From positions 62,001 to 126,000 of the forward strand of contig JAHJWO010000021.1 in assembly GCA_018828145.1 (NCBI GenBank): a stretch of DNA of 64,000 nt, read 5' to 3'. This stretch comes from Alphaproteobacteria bacterium (GTDB taxonomy: Bacteria > Pseudomonadota > Alphaproteobacteria > Rhizobiales > Devosiaceae). The notes under the pieces are model-generated. The model ran no database searches and was not told where the DNA came from. It saw only the letters and a program-made list of their open reading frames with translations. Made by a program: the position numbers and the translations under genes. This document shows, piece after piece, positions 16,747 to 24,983 of this stretch (position 1 is its first letter; each line of letters opens with the position of its first letter).

Positions 16747-18063
16747 TCATGTCCGCGGCCAAGGGAATGCCATCCTCTGCAGCAGTTCCCATTTCTGCTC
16801 CAGCGAATTGCCGGCGCCATAATCTGGCCGGCCCAGCTCATGTCCCATGAGATCGACTTGCATCCGGTCCTGCGCGCCGGCGGCGATCAGGCGGTCCTGA
16901 AAGCTGTGGCGGATTGAGTAGAGGACGTGCTTCGCGCTGGGCTTGAGGTCGTTCTCGCGGAGGAATTTGTTGATGACGGAGGAAAGGCCGTCGCCCTTGT
17001 CATGGTAGCGGGCAAAGCCGTTGGGGCATTGCTGCATCGCCCAAAGAGCCACACCCACCAGCGGGATTGTCCGAACCGATTGGGCACTCTTCTGTTCGCG
17101 GTCGTCTCGCTCCGCCACCACGATGTGGGGGATCTTCGCGTTCAGTCGGATGTCCTCCGGTTGCAGGTTGCAGCCCTCGCTTGGCCGCACGCCGGTCTCG
17201 ACCATGAGATAGGTGAGGCAACGCGCCTCCAAATTCATGCCATCCAAGGCGCCCGGCTTAAGCAGGCGATCTCGAATGAACTCGTCGGGGTAGGGTGGGC
17301 GCTTTCGGGCCTTCGATTTCTGCTTCTTGTCCTTGATCCGCAGGTTTTCCCAGGGCTCGCCATAGGCGGTCTTGAACCCGGTATCGACGACCGTCATCAT
17401 TCCCTTGATGTCCGACATGGTGCGGTTGGCACTGGCCGACGTGACCTCGCCGTTGGCCACGCGATCCACCCAATGCTGGCGGTACCGGTGGGTGTCCGAC
17501 TTTGTTACCTGAGCCAGGGGAAGATCGCCGAGGATATCGATGGCCACCTGGACAGAAGTGTCGCGCTGCCCCTTGTGTCGTTTCATCTGCCCCGGCGATT
17601 TACCCATGAGCGCGACCTTGTTCTGCTCGAAATAGGCCGCGTAGAGGCCGCTCAGCTTGATCTCGGCGGGTGGGGCGCCGCCCAATACGGCCTCAACTAC
17701 CTTTGGCTGGTTCATCGCCTGCCTGGCGTCGGCGATGCGGGGCATCAGGTCATCGAGATCGCCGGCGGCCAAATCTGCCGCGCTGCGATAGCTGAAACCC
17801 CGAAGGCTCGCCAACTTCACTGCAGACTCATACCGCTGCCAGCTGGTCGTAGCGTTTTTTCCGGCCAGAAGACCCGCCCACAGGGCTTCGAGGGCGTCGT
17901 CGAGCTGCCGCGCCTTGATCGCGGCTTCGGTCGCATCTGTGGTCTTCAAGCTCTGCCGGATGACGCCACGTGGGTCCAAGTCCGACAGGCCCTTGGGCAC
18001 CCTCCGGACGTAGAAGAACTTCCCGCTGCTCTGGCGTTTGGAAATGCGGTCGGGTTCGGTCAC
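16747..18063 (-). CDS. Tyrosine recombinase/integrase B at tRNA-Lys, 438 aa
   Basis: A long-form tyrosine integrase. Residues 1-130 contain a DUF6538-like N terminus (FYVRRVPKGL), about 135-245 the core-binding domain (YFEQNKVALMG... LPLAQVTKSDTHRYRQHW), and 255-438 the catalytic domain. Seen: Arg293 in ETGVRPSEG, RHSFQDRL at 385-392 after SI, LMGHELGRPDYG at 405-416 with His408 and candidate nucleophile Tyr415. It faces away from tRNA-Lys, whose 3' end lies 133 bp upstream of its start, so the tRNA end is the likely attachment site. It resembles integrase A only in the catalytic motifs. Confidence 0.9.
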   Translation of the reverse strand: MTEPDRISKRQSSGKFFYVRRVPKGLSDLDPRGVIRQSLKTTDATEAAIKARQLDDALEALWAGLLAGKNATTSWQRYESAVKLASLRGFSYRSAADLAAGDLDDLMPRIADARQAMNQPKVVEAVLGGAPPAEIKLSGLYAAYFEQNKVALMGKSPGQMKRHKGQRDTSVQVAIDILGDLPLAQVTKSDTHRYRQHWVDRVANGEVTSASANRTMSDIKGMMTVVDTGFKTAYGEPWENLRIKDKKQKSKARKRPPYPDEFIRDRLLKPGALDGMNLEARCLTYLMVETGVRPSEGCNLQPEDIRLNAKIPHIVVAERDDREQKSAQSVRTIPLVGVALWAMQQCPNGFARYHDKGDGLSSVINKFLRENDLKPSAKHVLYSIRHSFQDRLIAAGAQDRMQVDLMGHELGRPDYGAGNSLEQKWELLQRMAFPWPRT

Positions 18064-18195
18064 GGTGCACCAGCGTTACACATTTGTAGCGCGTTTGTTG
18101 CACGTTTTTCGCAGGTAGATCAATCGGCCGCCACAGGTGTGTCGGCTAACATACTGATCTAACTATGTTTTATATTTTTCTGAGGGGGTTGGGAT

Positions 18196-18270
18196 TGGTA
18201 TGCCGGGAGGGGGTCGAACCCTCGACCATTCGATTAAAAGTCGAATGCTCTACCACTGAGCTACCGGCAC
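18196..18270 (-). tRNA. tRNA-Lys(TTT)
   Basis: A complete cloverleaf can be drawn on the minus strand: acceptor GTGCCGG with CCGGCAT (a G-U pair at position 1-72), D arm AGCTCAGTGGTAGAGC, anticodon arm ATTCGA with loop CTTTTAA, giving anticodon TTT, T arm GAGGGTTCGACCCCC, and an encoded CCA. There is no variable-arm anomaly. Its 3' end faces the island, so it is the probable integration target and must be rebuilt after insertion. Confidence 0.95.
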
Positions 18271-18347
18271 GCACCAAGTCAGACGCTGCTGGCGTCGCGG
18301 CGGAACATAGCCACGTTGCCTGTGCTGTCAACCGCAATTGCGTTTCC

Positions 18348-19124
18348 TCAATAGACCAAAGGCGTTCCGGTGAATGGCATGGGCAGGCACGATACCGACA
18401 AGCGCTCCAAGCGGGCGCACAGGGCAGTGGCCTCGGAGAGCTGTGTAATGGGGCCGACGATGATGCGCTTTTCATCGCTATTGGATTCATCGGCCAGCAT
18501 TGGCGCCAGGCCAAACAGCAGGGGCCCCAGCTTCATGGACAGGTCCCGCCAGGTGTCCGGCGCCTGCTCGACGCCGACCGAAGGTCCGAGCGCAATGCCA
18601 TAGCCCGTCTGGCTTGGAGCCGCCGAGGTGGCGACCTGCTGCACCGGGGCCGGCAGCGGCTGCTCACTTGGCTGGACCCCCGCCATGGGCTGCTGGCGCA
18701 CCTCGACGGTGCCGCCATCCGCCTCATAGACCAGGGCAGCGCCACCGATCGACGCGGTGAGGTTGGAGAGGTCGACGCCGGCATTGTCGGGCAGGGCTTC
18801 CAGCAATCGTGGCAGGCTGACTTCCAGCGCCCCGACGCGGCGGGTCACTTCATTGCCTTGTTGCTCCTTGAGCGCAAAGCGTGCGGCCAGCACGCTGTTC
18901 TCGCGCCGCAGCCGCTGGGTTTCTTCGCGCAGGTCCGCAACCTGGCCGCGCAACTGCTCCAGCGAGGCGCCGCCGATCCGGGTCTTGTGCAGGCCGGCCA
19001 ACAGGCTTTGCGGCATGAGCGCCGACATATTGGCCCCCATTACGGCAATGCCCGCCAGCACCAGAGCAACGATGCCCCAGGTGGTCACGTCCGATTGCCG
19101 GAATTGTTCCGATGCTCTAGCCAA
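18348..19124 (-). CDS. Conserved membrane-anchored coiled-coil protein, 258 aa
   Basis: The N terminus has one hydrophobic helix (TWGIVALVLAGIAVMGANM, residues 15-33), followed by a coiled coil (about 55-95, LEQLRGQVADLREETQRLRREN). A proline/glutamine-rich middle leads to a C-terminal SPOR-like portion near 215-258 with IIVGPITQLSEATALCARL. The protein is probably inner-membrane anchored and facing the periplasm. It is divergent from glmU, which suits an envelope role. No named homologue is recognised. Confidence 0.6.
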   Translation of the reverse strand: MARASEQFRQSDVTTWGIVALVLAGIAVMGANMSALMPQSLLAGLHKTRIGGASLEQLRGQVADLREETQRLRRENSVLAARFALKEQQGNEVTRRVGALEVSLPRLLEALPDNAGVDLSNLTASIGGAALVYEADGGTVEVRQQPMAGVQPSEQPLPAPVQQVATSAAPSQTGYGIALGPSVGVEQAPDTWRDLSMKLGPLLFGLAPMLADESNSDEKRIIVGPITQLSEATALCARLERLSVSCLPMPFTGTPLVY

Positions 19125-19263
19125 TGCAATACCCCGATGGGTGCCGTCGAATCAGGCGCTGCACCAGTATTGACCATGACGCTGCCGTTACCTGTTCGCC
19201 AACGGTTGCGTGCCATAATGTTGTGAAAATGCGCTGTTTAAGAGTCGCACCGGAGAAACCCTC

Positions 19264-20619
19264 ATGACCGAACTGCTGTCGATCATTCTTGCTGCGGGCG
19301 AGGGCACGCGCATGCGATCGGCTATGCCCAAGGTTTTGCACCCCGTTGGCGGCATGCCGATTGTCGGTCATGTGGCCCGCGCAGCGCGTGAAGCGGGGTC
19401 GACCCGGATCGCTTTGGTCACCGGCCCCGGCCATGATGCCATCCGCAAATCGGTGACGGCAATGCATCCGGAGATCGTGCATTTTGAACAGCCGGTGGCA
19501 CGCGGCACGGCCCATGCCGCGGCCATGGCACGCGACCTGTTCGACAAGGCGACCGGCTATATTGCCGTGGTTTATGGCGATCACCCCTTGCTGCGCGGCA
19601 TCAATTTTCGGGCCGTGCTCGACCGGCTCGACGCCGGCCTCGACGTCGCCATTCTCGGCTTCGAGCCCAAGGATCCTACCGGCTATGGCCGCTTCATCAC
19701 CGACGGCGATACGCTGCTTGCCATCCGCGAGCACAAGGATGCCACCGAGGATGAGCGCCGTATCCGGCTCTGCAACGCGTGCATCCTGGCCTTCCGCGCC
19801 GAGGTGTTCCGCGACCTGATCGACAGGGTCGAGACCAATAATGCCCAGGGCGAATACTACCTGACGGACTTGGTTGGCCTCGCCAATGCGGCCGGCAAGA
19901 AGGTCGGCTATGGTCTTGCGCCGGAAAACGACGTCATGGGCGTCAATGACCGCAGCCAGCTGGCCCGGGCGGAAGGCCTGTTCCAGGAGGTCCGGCGCGA
20001 GGACTTCATGAAGGCCGGCGTGACGCTGAAGGACCCCGGCAGCGTGTGGTTCTCCTACGATACAGAGATCGCTCGCGATGTAACCATCGAGCCCAATGTC
20101 GTTTTTGGGCCAGGCGTAAGGATCGAGGAGGGCGCGGTGATCCATGCCTTCAGTCACCTCGAAGGCGCCCATGTCGGCCGGAACGCCAGCGTCGGTCCCT
20201 TCGCGCGGCTGCGGCCGGAGGCAAATCTGGGCGAAGGCGCCAAGGTGGGAAATTTCGTCGAGATCAAGAAGTCCGAGATCGGCAAGGGCGCCAAGGTCAG
20301 CCACCTTACCTATATCGGCGATGCCACGGTGGGCGCCGACGTGAATATCGGTGCGGGCGTCATCACGGTGAACTATGATGGCTACAACAAGCACCGCACC
20401 GTCATCGGCGACAACGCCTTTATCGGCTCCAATGCCTCACTGGTGGCGCCGGTCAATGTAGGCGCCGGCGCTCTCGTAGCGAGCGGCAGTGTCATCACCG
20501 AGGATGTCGAGGCCGATGCCCTGGCGCTCGGTCGCGCACGGCAGGTGGTCAAGCCTGGCCGGGCCAGGGAAATATTTGCAGCGGCTGCAGCCAAGAAGCA
20601 GTCGAAGAAGGACAAGTAA
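19264..20619 (+). CDS. glmU: Bifunctional UDP-GlcNAc pyrophosphorylase/GlcN-1-P acetyltransferase
   Basis: GlmU makes UDP-N-acetylglucosamine from glucosamine-1-phosphate in two steps, for peptidoglycan and lipopolysaccharide. The N-terminal pyrophosphorylase domain has LAAGEGTRMRSAMPKVLHPVGG near residues 9-30, split here by context, and VYGDHPLL near 101. From about 255 onward the left-handed beta-helix with hexapeptide repeats (GPGVRIEEGAVI, GPFARLRPEANLGEGAKVG) forms the acetyltransferase, with NYDGYNKHRT as the signature. The 451-residue length is typical. The stop is two bases before the glmS start, so the genes are an operon. Confidence 0.97.
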   Translation: MTELLSIILAAGEGTRMRSAMPKVLHPVGGMPIVGHVARAAREAGSTRIALVTGPGHDAIRKSVTAMHPEIVHFEQPVARGTAHAAAMARDLFDKATGYIAVVYGDHPLLRGINFRAVLDRLDAGLDVAILGFEPKDPTGYGRFITDGDTLLAIREHKDATEDERRIRLCNACILAFRAEVFRDLIDRVETNNAQGEYYLTDLVGLANAAGKKVGYGLAPENDVMGVNDRSQLARAEGLFQEVRREDFMKAGVTLKDPGSVWFSYDTEIARDVTIEPNVVFGPGVRIEEGAVIHAFSHLEGAHVGRNASVGPFARLRPEANLGEGAKVGNFVEIKKSEIGKGAKVSHLTYIGDATVGADVNIGAGVITVNYDGYNKHRTVIGDNAFIGSNASLVAPVNVGAGALVASGSVITEDVEADALALGRARQVVKPGRAREIFAAAAAKKQSKKDK

Positions 20620-20620
20620 C

Positions 20621-22447
20621 ATGTGCGGTATTGTCGGCATCGTAGGCACCGAACCGGTGGCCATTCGTCTCGTCGATGCGCTCAAGCGCCTCGAATATCG
20701 CGGCTATGACAGCGCCGGCGTGGCAACGCTCGAGCATGGCGACATCGCGCGCCGCCGCGCCGAGGGCAAGTTGGGCAATCTGGCCCAGAAGCTGAGCTTC
20801 GAGCCGCTCGACGGCCGCATCGGCATTGGCCACACCCGCTGGGCCACCCATGGCGCACCCACCGAGCAGAATGCCCATCCCCACGCCACCGACCGGGTCG
20901 CTGTGGTGCATAACGGCATTATCGAGAACTATCGCGAGATGCTCGCGGACCTGGCCAAGGACGGCTACCTCCCCAAGACGCAGACCGACACCGAGGCCGT
21001 GGCGCTCTGGGTCAGCCGCGAGCTGACCAATGGCGCCGACCCCGAACTCGCCGTCGCCCGCACGCTCAAGCAGTTGCGGGGCGCCTTCGCCCTCGCCTTC
21101 ATGTTCAAGGGCGAAGAGGGGCTGCTGATCGCAGCCCGCCACGGCGCGCCGCTGGCCATCGGCTATGGCACGACCGAGATGTATCTCGGTTCCGACGCCA
21201 TGGCCCTCGCCCCCTTCACCTCGCGCCTGACCTATCTCGAGGATGGCGACTGGGCGGTGATCACGCCCCAGGGAGTCACCATCCGTGATGGCAAGGACGC
21301 CATCGTCCAGCGGGAGCAGCTGATTTCGCAGACCTCGGCGCTGATGGTGGACAAGGGCAACCACCGCCACTTCATGGCCAAGGAAATCTACGAGCAGCCC
21401 GAAACCATCTCGCATACCCTGAGCCACTATGTGGATATGGGCGCTGAAACGGTCGCGATCCGCGAGGCGCTGCCCTTCGACTGGGCCGATCTCAGCCGTC
21501 TGACCATCAGCGCCTGCGGCACCGCCTACCTCGCCGGCGCCGTCGCCAAATACTGGTTCGAGCGCTATGCCCGCCTGCCGGTCGATATCGATGTGGCCTC
21601 CGAATTCCGCTACCGCGAGCCGCCGCTGGAAAAGGGTGGTCTCTCCCTGTTCATCTCACAGTCCGGCGAGACGGCCGACACGCTGGCGGCCCTGCGTTAT
21701 TGCGCCAGGCAAGGCCAGCACGTGGCGTCGCTGGTCAACACGCTGGAATCGACGATTGCTCGTGAATCATCCGTCGTGTTCCCCATTCTCTGCGGTCCCG
21801 AGATTGGCGTGGCTTCCACCAAGGCGCTGACGGCGCAGTTGACCGCACTGGCCAGCCTCGCCATCGCGGCGGGTCGTGCCCGGGGCGTGCTGGATGCAAG
21901 CAAAGAGCAAGCATGCGTGCGGGCACTGACCAGCTTGCCTGCAGCAGTCTCGCAAGCACTGGCGACCGAAACCCAGATCATGGACATCGCCAAGCGCCTG
22001 TCAAAGGCCAAGGACGTGCTCTATCTCGGCCGCGGTCCGATGTTCCCCATCGCCATGGAAGGTGCGCTGAAGCTCAAGGAAATCAGCTACATCCACGCGG
22101 AAGGTTATGCGGCAGGTGAACTCAAGCACGGCCCTATCGCCCTTGTTGACGAAGACATGCCCGTCATCGTCGTCGCCCCATCGGACGAGCTGGTCGACAA
22201 GACCCTCTCCAATATGCAGGAAGTCGCCGCCCGCGGCGGCAAGATCATCCTGATCACGGATGCCGAAGGTGCAGAGACGGTCGGCCACGGCGTAGCCGAT
22301 ATCATTGTTATTCCACACGTTTCCAGCTTTGTGGCGCCGATCCTGGCCTGCATCCCGGTGCAGTTGCTGGCCTATCACACCGCCGTATTCATGGGCACGG
22401 ACGTGGACCAGCCACGCAATCTGGCGAAGTCGGTGACCGTGGAGTAG
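20621..22447 (+). CDS. glmS: Glutamine-fructose-6-phosphate aminotransferase (isomerizing)
   Basis: GlmS makes glucosamine-6-phosphate from fructose-6-phosphate and glutamine. MCGIVGIVG puts the catalytic cysteine at position 2, the mature N terminus. The first 230 residues are the glutaminase domain (GHTRWATHGAP, VVHNGIIENYREM), and two SIS sugar-isomerase domains follow, with SACGTAYLAGAVAKYWFE near 300 and FISQSGETADTLAALR near 345. The C terminus DQPRNLAKSVTVE matches the family. Length is 608 residues. It is the second gene after glmU, and recG converges on it with a 3-bp gap. Confidence 0.97.
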   Translation: MCGIVGIVGTEPVAIRLVDALKRLEYRGYDSAGVATLEHGDIARRRAEGKLGNLAQKLSFEPLDGRIGIGHTRWATHGAPTEQNAHPHATDRVAVVHNGIIENYREMLADLAKDGYLPKTQTDTEAVALWVSRELTNGADPELAVARTLKQLRGAFALAFMFKGEEGLLIAARHGAPLAIGYGTTEMYLGSDAMALAPFTSRLTYLEDGDWAVITPQGVTIRDGKDAIVQREQLISQTSALMVDKGNHRHFMAKEIYEQPETISHTLSHYVDMGAETVAIREALPFDWADLSRLTISACGTAYLAGAVAKYWFERYARLPVDIDVASEFRYREPPLEKGGLSLFISQSGETADTLAALRYCARQGQHVASLVNTLESTIARESSVVFPILCGPEIGVASTKALTAQLTALASLAIAAGRARGVLDASKEQACVRALTSLPAAVSQALATETQIMDIAKRLSKAKDVLYLGRGPMFPIAMEGALKLKEISYIHAEGYAAGELKHGPIALVDEDMPVIVVAPSDELVDKTLSNMQEVAARGGKIILITDAEGAETVGHGVADIIVIPHVSSFVAPILACIPVQLLAYHTAVFMGTDVDQPRNLAKSVTVE

Positions 22448-22450
22448 GCG

Positions 22451-24559
22451 CTAACCGGCCCTGATCAGCGGGATCGCCAGGTCCTTGCGGAACAGGTAAA
22501 GCGCCGTCCGCGCCGCTTCACCTTCTGGGCCGGTCAGGCCCGGATTGCGGGCCAGCAGGGCCTTGGCGTCGTCATGCGCATAGTCCAGCAGATGCCGATG
22601 CACGTCCGGCACCGCCAGCCGATAGCCGGGCATGCCGGACTGGCGGGTGCCCAGCACATCGCCCTGGCCGCGCAGTTCGAGGTCGCGTTCTGCGATTTCG
22701 AACCCGTCCTCGGTGGATTTGATGGTTTCCAGCCGGGCCTTGGCGGTTTCGCTCAGCGGCTCCTTATAGAGCAGCAGACAGGCGGAGCGCTGTGACCCGC
22801 GCCCGACGCGGCCCCGGAGCTGGTGCAACTGGGCAAGGCCGAAGCGTTCGGCATGCTCGATAATCATGATCGAGGCATTTGGCACGTCAACGCCCACTTC
22901 GATGACCGTGGTCGCGACCAGCAGCTTGAGTTCATTGGCAGAAAAGCGCTGCATCACCTCCTGCTTGGCGGCGGCGCTCATCCTGCCGTGCACCAGTGCG
23001 ACCTGATCGCCGAACACCTTCTGCAGTTCAGCAAACCGGTCCTCAGCGGCCACGACGTCCAGATGCTCGCTCTCTTCGACCAGGGGGCACACCCAGAAGG
23101 CTTGCGCCCCTTCGGCCAGTCGCGATTGGAGGCGAGCAATAACGCGGGCGTAGTCGCCAATGGACAGGACGGCCGTGTCAATCGGCTGGCGGCCACGCGG
23201 CTTCTCGCGGAGCACGCTGACCTCCATGTCGCCGAAATGCGTGAGCACCAGCGTGCGGGGGATCGGCGTTGCCGTCATGACCAACAGGTCGGTATGCTTG
23301 CCCTTGTCGGATAGAGCGAGGCGCTGATGCACGCCGAAGCGGTGCTGCTCGTCGACGACGGTCAGTCCGAGGTTGCGAAACTCGACGCCGGATTGAAACA
23401 GGGCATGCGTGCCAACCACCACCATGGTTTCCCCGCTGGCTATGCCGGCCAACTTCGGACGGCGTTCGCTGGCCGGCATCTTGCCCGTGAGCAGTTCGCA
23501 ACCGAGGCCGGCTGCATCGCAGAGCGGTTTGAGCGTCTTGAAATGCTGGCTGGCCAGCAGTTCGGTCGGCGCCATCATAGCCGACTGAGCGCCGCTTTCG
23601 GCCATGGCGGCCATGGCCATCAGCGCCACGACGGTTTTGCCGGCCCCCACATCGCCCTGGAGCAGCCGCGACATGCGATCTGGGGAGGCGAGGTCGGCGC
23701 GGATCTCATCGACGGCGCGGTGCTGCCCCTCGGTCAGCGAAAAGGGGAGCGCCTGGGTTACGCGCTGCGTGATGGCGCCGGTAAATTGCCGGGACACGCC
23801 GCGCGCCGCGACCATGGTCGAGCGGATCAGCTGCAAGGTCAGTTGGCCGGCGAGGTATTCGTCATAGGCCAGGCGCATGCGGGCAGGGGCCCATAGCTCC
23901 GCCTCTCCGGGCGATGCGGGGGTGTGGACCATGCGCATGGCGTCGCCAAAGCTGGGCCATTTGCGTTCCGTCATGGTCGCGGAGTCGATCCACTCCGGCA
24001 GCTCGGGCAGGCCGTCGAGCACCTGCCGCACCAGCTTGGCCAGCGCCTTGGAACTAAGCCCCTGGGTCAGGGGATAGACCGGCTCGACCAGAGGCAGCGT
24101 AGCGAACTTGTCCGGCTCGACGATGTAGTCGGGATGGGTGATCTGCTTCTCGCCATTGAAAAAGCCGATCGTGCCGGAGACGAAGCGCTCTTCGCCAACG
24201 GGAAGGGCTTTCTCCACCCAGCCGCCCTGGGCACGGAAGAACACCAGTTGCACGTCACCCGTCTCATCATGGGCAAAGACGCGATGCGGCACATGCTCCT
24301 TGCCGCGCGGGGGCGGTTGGTGACGATCAATATGCAGCCGCAGCGTGACGATCTGGTTGAGATAAGCCTCGGCAATCCCAACCTGGCGGCGCCGGTCGAC
24401 GACGCCCGATGGCATATGCATCAGGATATCGAGGGCAATCGCCTCCTGCCCGTCTGGCGCGCCGAAATAGCGGGTCAGCAAAGCAGCCAGCTTGTCGCCG
24501 ACACCCTTGATGGAATGCAGCGAGCGGAACAGCGGCGAAAGGCTTTCTGGGCGGGACAC
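22451..24559 (-). CDS. recG: ATP-dependent DNA helicase RecG
   Basis: RecG reverses stalled replication forks. The start is taken at GTG 24559, giving 702 residues, the usual family length; a longer frame from an upstream ATG runs to 740 with no support. The N-terminal wedge and OB domain (GVGDKLAALLTRYFG near the start) are followed by helicase motifs: Walker A GDVGAGKTVVALMA near 310, DEQHRFG with the DEQH box, TATPIPRTL motif III, and the helicase-C region with PNASIMIIEHAERFGLAQLHQLRGRVGRG. It faces glmS and is divergent from sdhE. Confidence 0.96.
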   Translation of the reverse strand: MSRPESLSPLFRSLHSIKGVGDKLAALLTRYFGAPDGQEAIALDILMHMPSGVVDRRRQVGIAEAYLNQIVTLRLHIDRHQPPPRGKEHVPHRVFAHDETGDVQLVFFRAQGGWVEKALPVGEERFVSGTIGFFNGEKQITHPDYIVEPDKFATLPLVEPVYPLTQGLSSKALAKLVRQVLDGLPELPEWIDSATMTERKWPSFGDAMRMVHTPASPGEAELWAPARMRLAYDEYLAGQLTLQLIRSTMVAARGVSRQFTGAITQRVTQALPFSLTEGQHRAVDEIRADLASPDRMSRLLQGDVGAGKTVVALMAMAAMAESGAQSAMMAPTELLASQHFKTLKPLCDAAGLGCELLTGKMPASERRPKLAGIASGETMVVVGTHALFQSGVEFRNLGLTVVDEQHRFGVHQRLALSDKGKHTDLLVMTATPIPRTLVLTHFGDMEVSVLREKPRGRQPIDTAVLSIGDYARVIARLQSRLAEGAQAFWVCPLVEESEHLDVVAAEDRFAELQKVFGDQVALVHGRMSAAAKQEVMQRFSANELKLLVATTVIEVGVDVPNASIMIIEHAERFGLAQLHQLRGRVGRGSQRSACLLLYKEPLSETAKARLETIKSTEDGFEIAERDLELRGQGDVLGTRQSGMPGYRLAVPDVHRHLLDYAHDDAKALLARNPGLTGPEGEAARTALYLFRKDLAIPLIRAG

Positions 24560-24692
24560 GATTCGTACTGGCTTCCTTGGCGCGGCAAAGCTAGCCGCCC
24601 GCCGCAACTCCGTCACCCCTTGTGGCATTGAAGGCTGACAACCCCACCCAATCCGGGTAAACACTTGGCCCAATCAACCACCATTCGGGATC

Positions 24693-24983
24693 ATGGCGCG
24701 TCAAATGACTGCCGGTGAAGACATTGCCTTGCGCCGCAAGAAGTTGCGCTATCGAGCCTGGCACCGCGGTACGCGGGAGATGGACCTCGTCCTGGGGCCC
24801 TTTGCGGACGCCCATACCGAAGTCATGGACGCTGCCCAGCTCGACCGGCTTGAAGCGCTGATGAGCGAGGAAGACCCGCCGCTGCTCAAGTGGGTAATGG
24901 GCCAGGAAGAGCCGCCGGCCAATGTGGATCGGGCGTTTTTGGCCGAGGTCATTGCCGATCATCAGGCGCGGCTGGCCAAATGA
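24693..24983 (+). CDS. sdhE: FAD assembly factor SdhE
   Basis: SdhE (YgfY/Sdh5/DUF339) helps attach FAD covalently to the flavoprotein subunit of succinate dehydrogenase. The 96 residues contain the hallmark RRKKLRYRAWHRGTREMDL, where the RGxxE loop is required for function, followed by five-helix-bundle residues such as EDPPLLKWVMGQEEPP. The stop overlaps the mfd start by four bases (ATGA), so the two are translationally coupled. The recG | sdhE-mfd order is common in Hyphomicrobiales. Confidence 0.93.
   Translation: MARQMTAGEDIALRRKKLRYRAWHRGTREMDLVLGPFADAHTEVMDAAQLDRLEALMSEEDPPLLKWVMGQEEPPANVDRAFLAEVIADHQARLAK

Larger units (their letters stand above)
1..18195. mobile_element. Integrated mobile island ending at tRNA-Lys (left end outside window)
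   Basis: This stretch is treated as one integrated, mosaic element. Its right edge is tRNA-Lys(TTT), with a 438-aa tyrosine integrase lying just past the tRNA 3' end, the classic layout of a tRNA-targeting island. Inside are a replication-type primase/ATPase, a second integrase, a phage virion-like gene, a MobV-like relaxase and many unknown genes, while housekeeping genes start right after the tRNA. No copy of the tRNA 3' end was found elsewhere in the window, so the left attachment site should lie before base 1. Whether it is one element or several nested ones is not settled; the two different integrases suggest nesting. Confidence 0.75.

Noticed and set aside
18064..18195. A direct repeat of the tRNA-Lys 3' end inside the island
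   Set aside because: No copy of the tRNA 3' segment was seen in 1-18195, so no left attachment site can be claimed.
18165..19226. A 353-residue frame across tRNA-Lys and the coiled-coil protein gene
   Set aside because: It reads through a tRNA and over a better minus-strand gene with a membrane helix and coiled coil.
24560..24673. Longer RecG start (740 residues)
   Set aside because: The extra 38 residues have no family match, and GTG 24559 gives the normal length.
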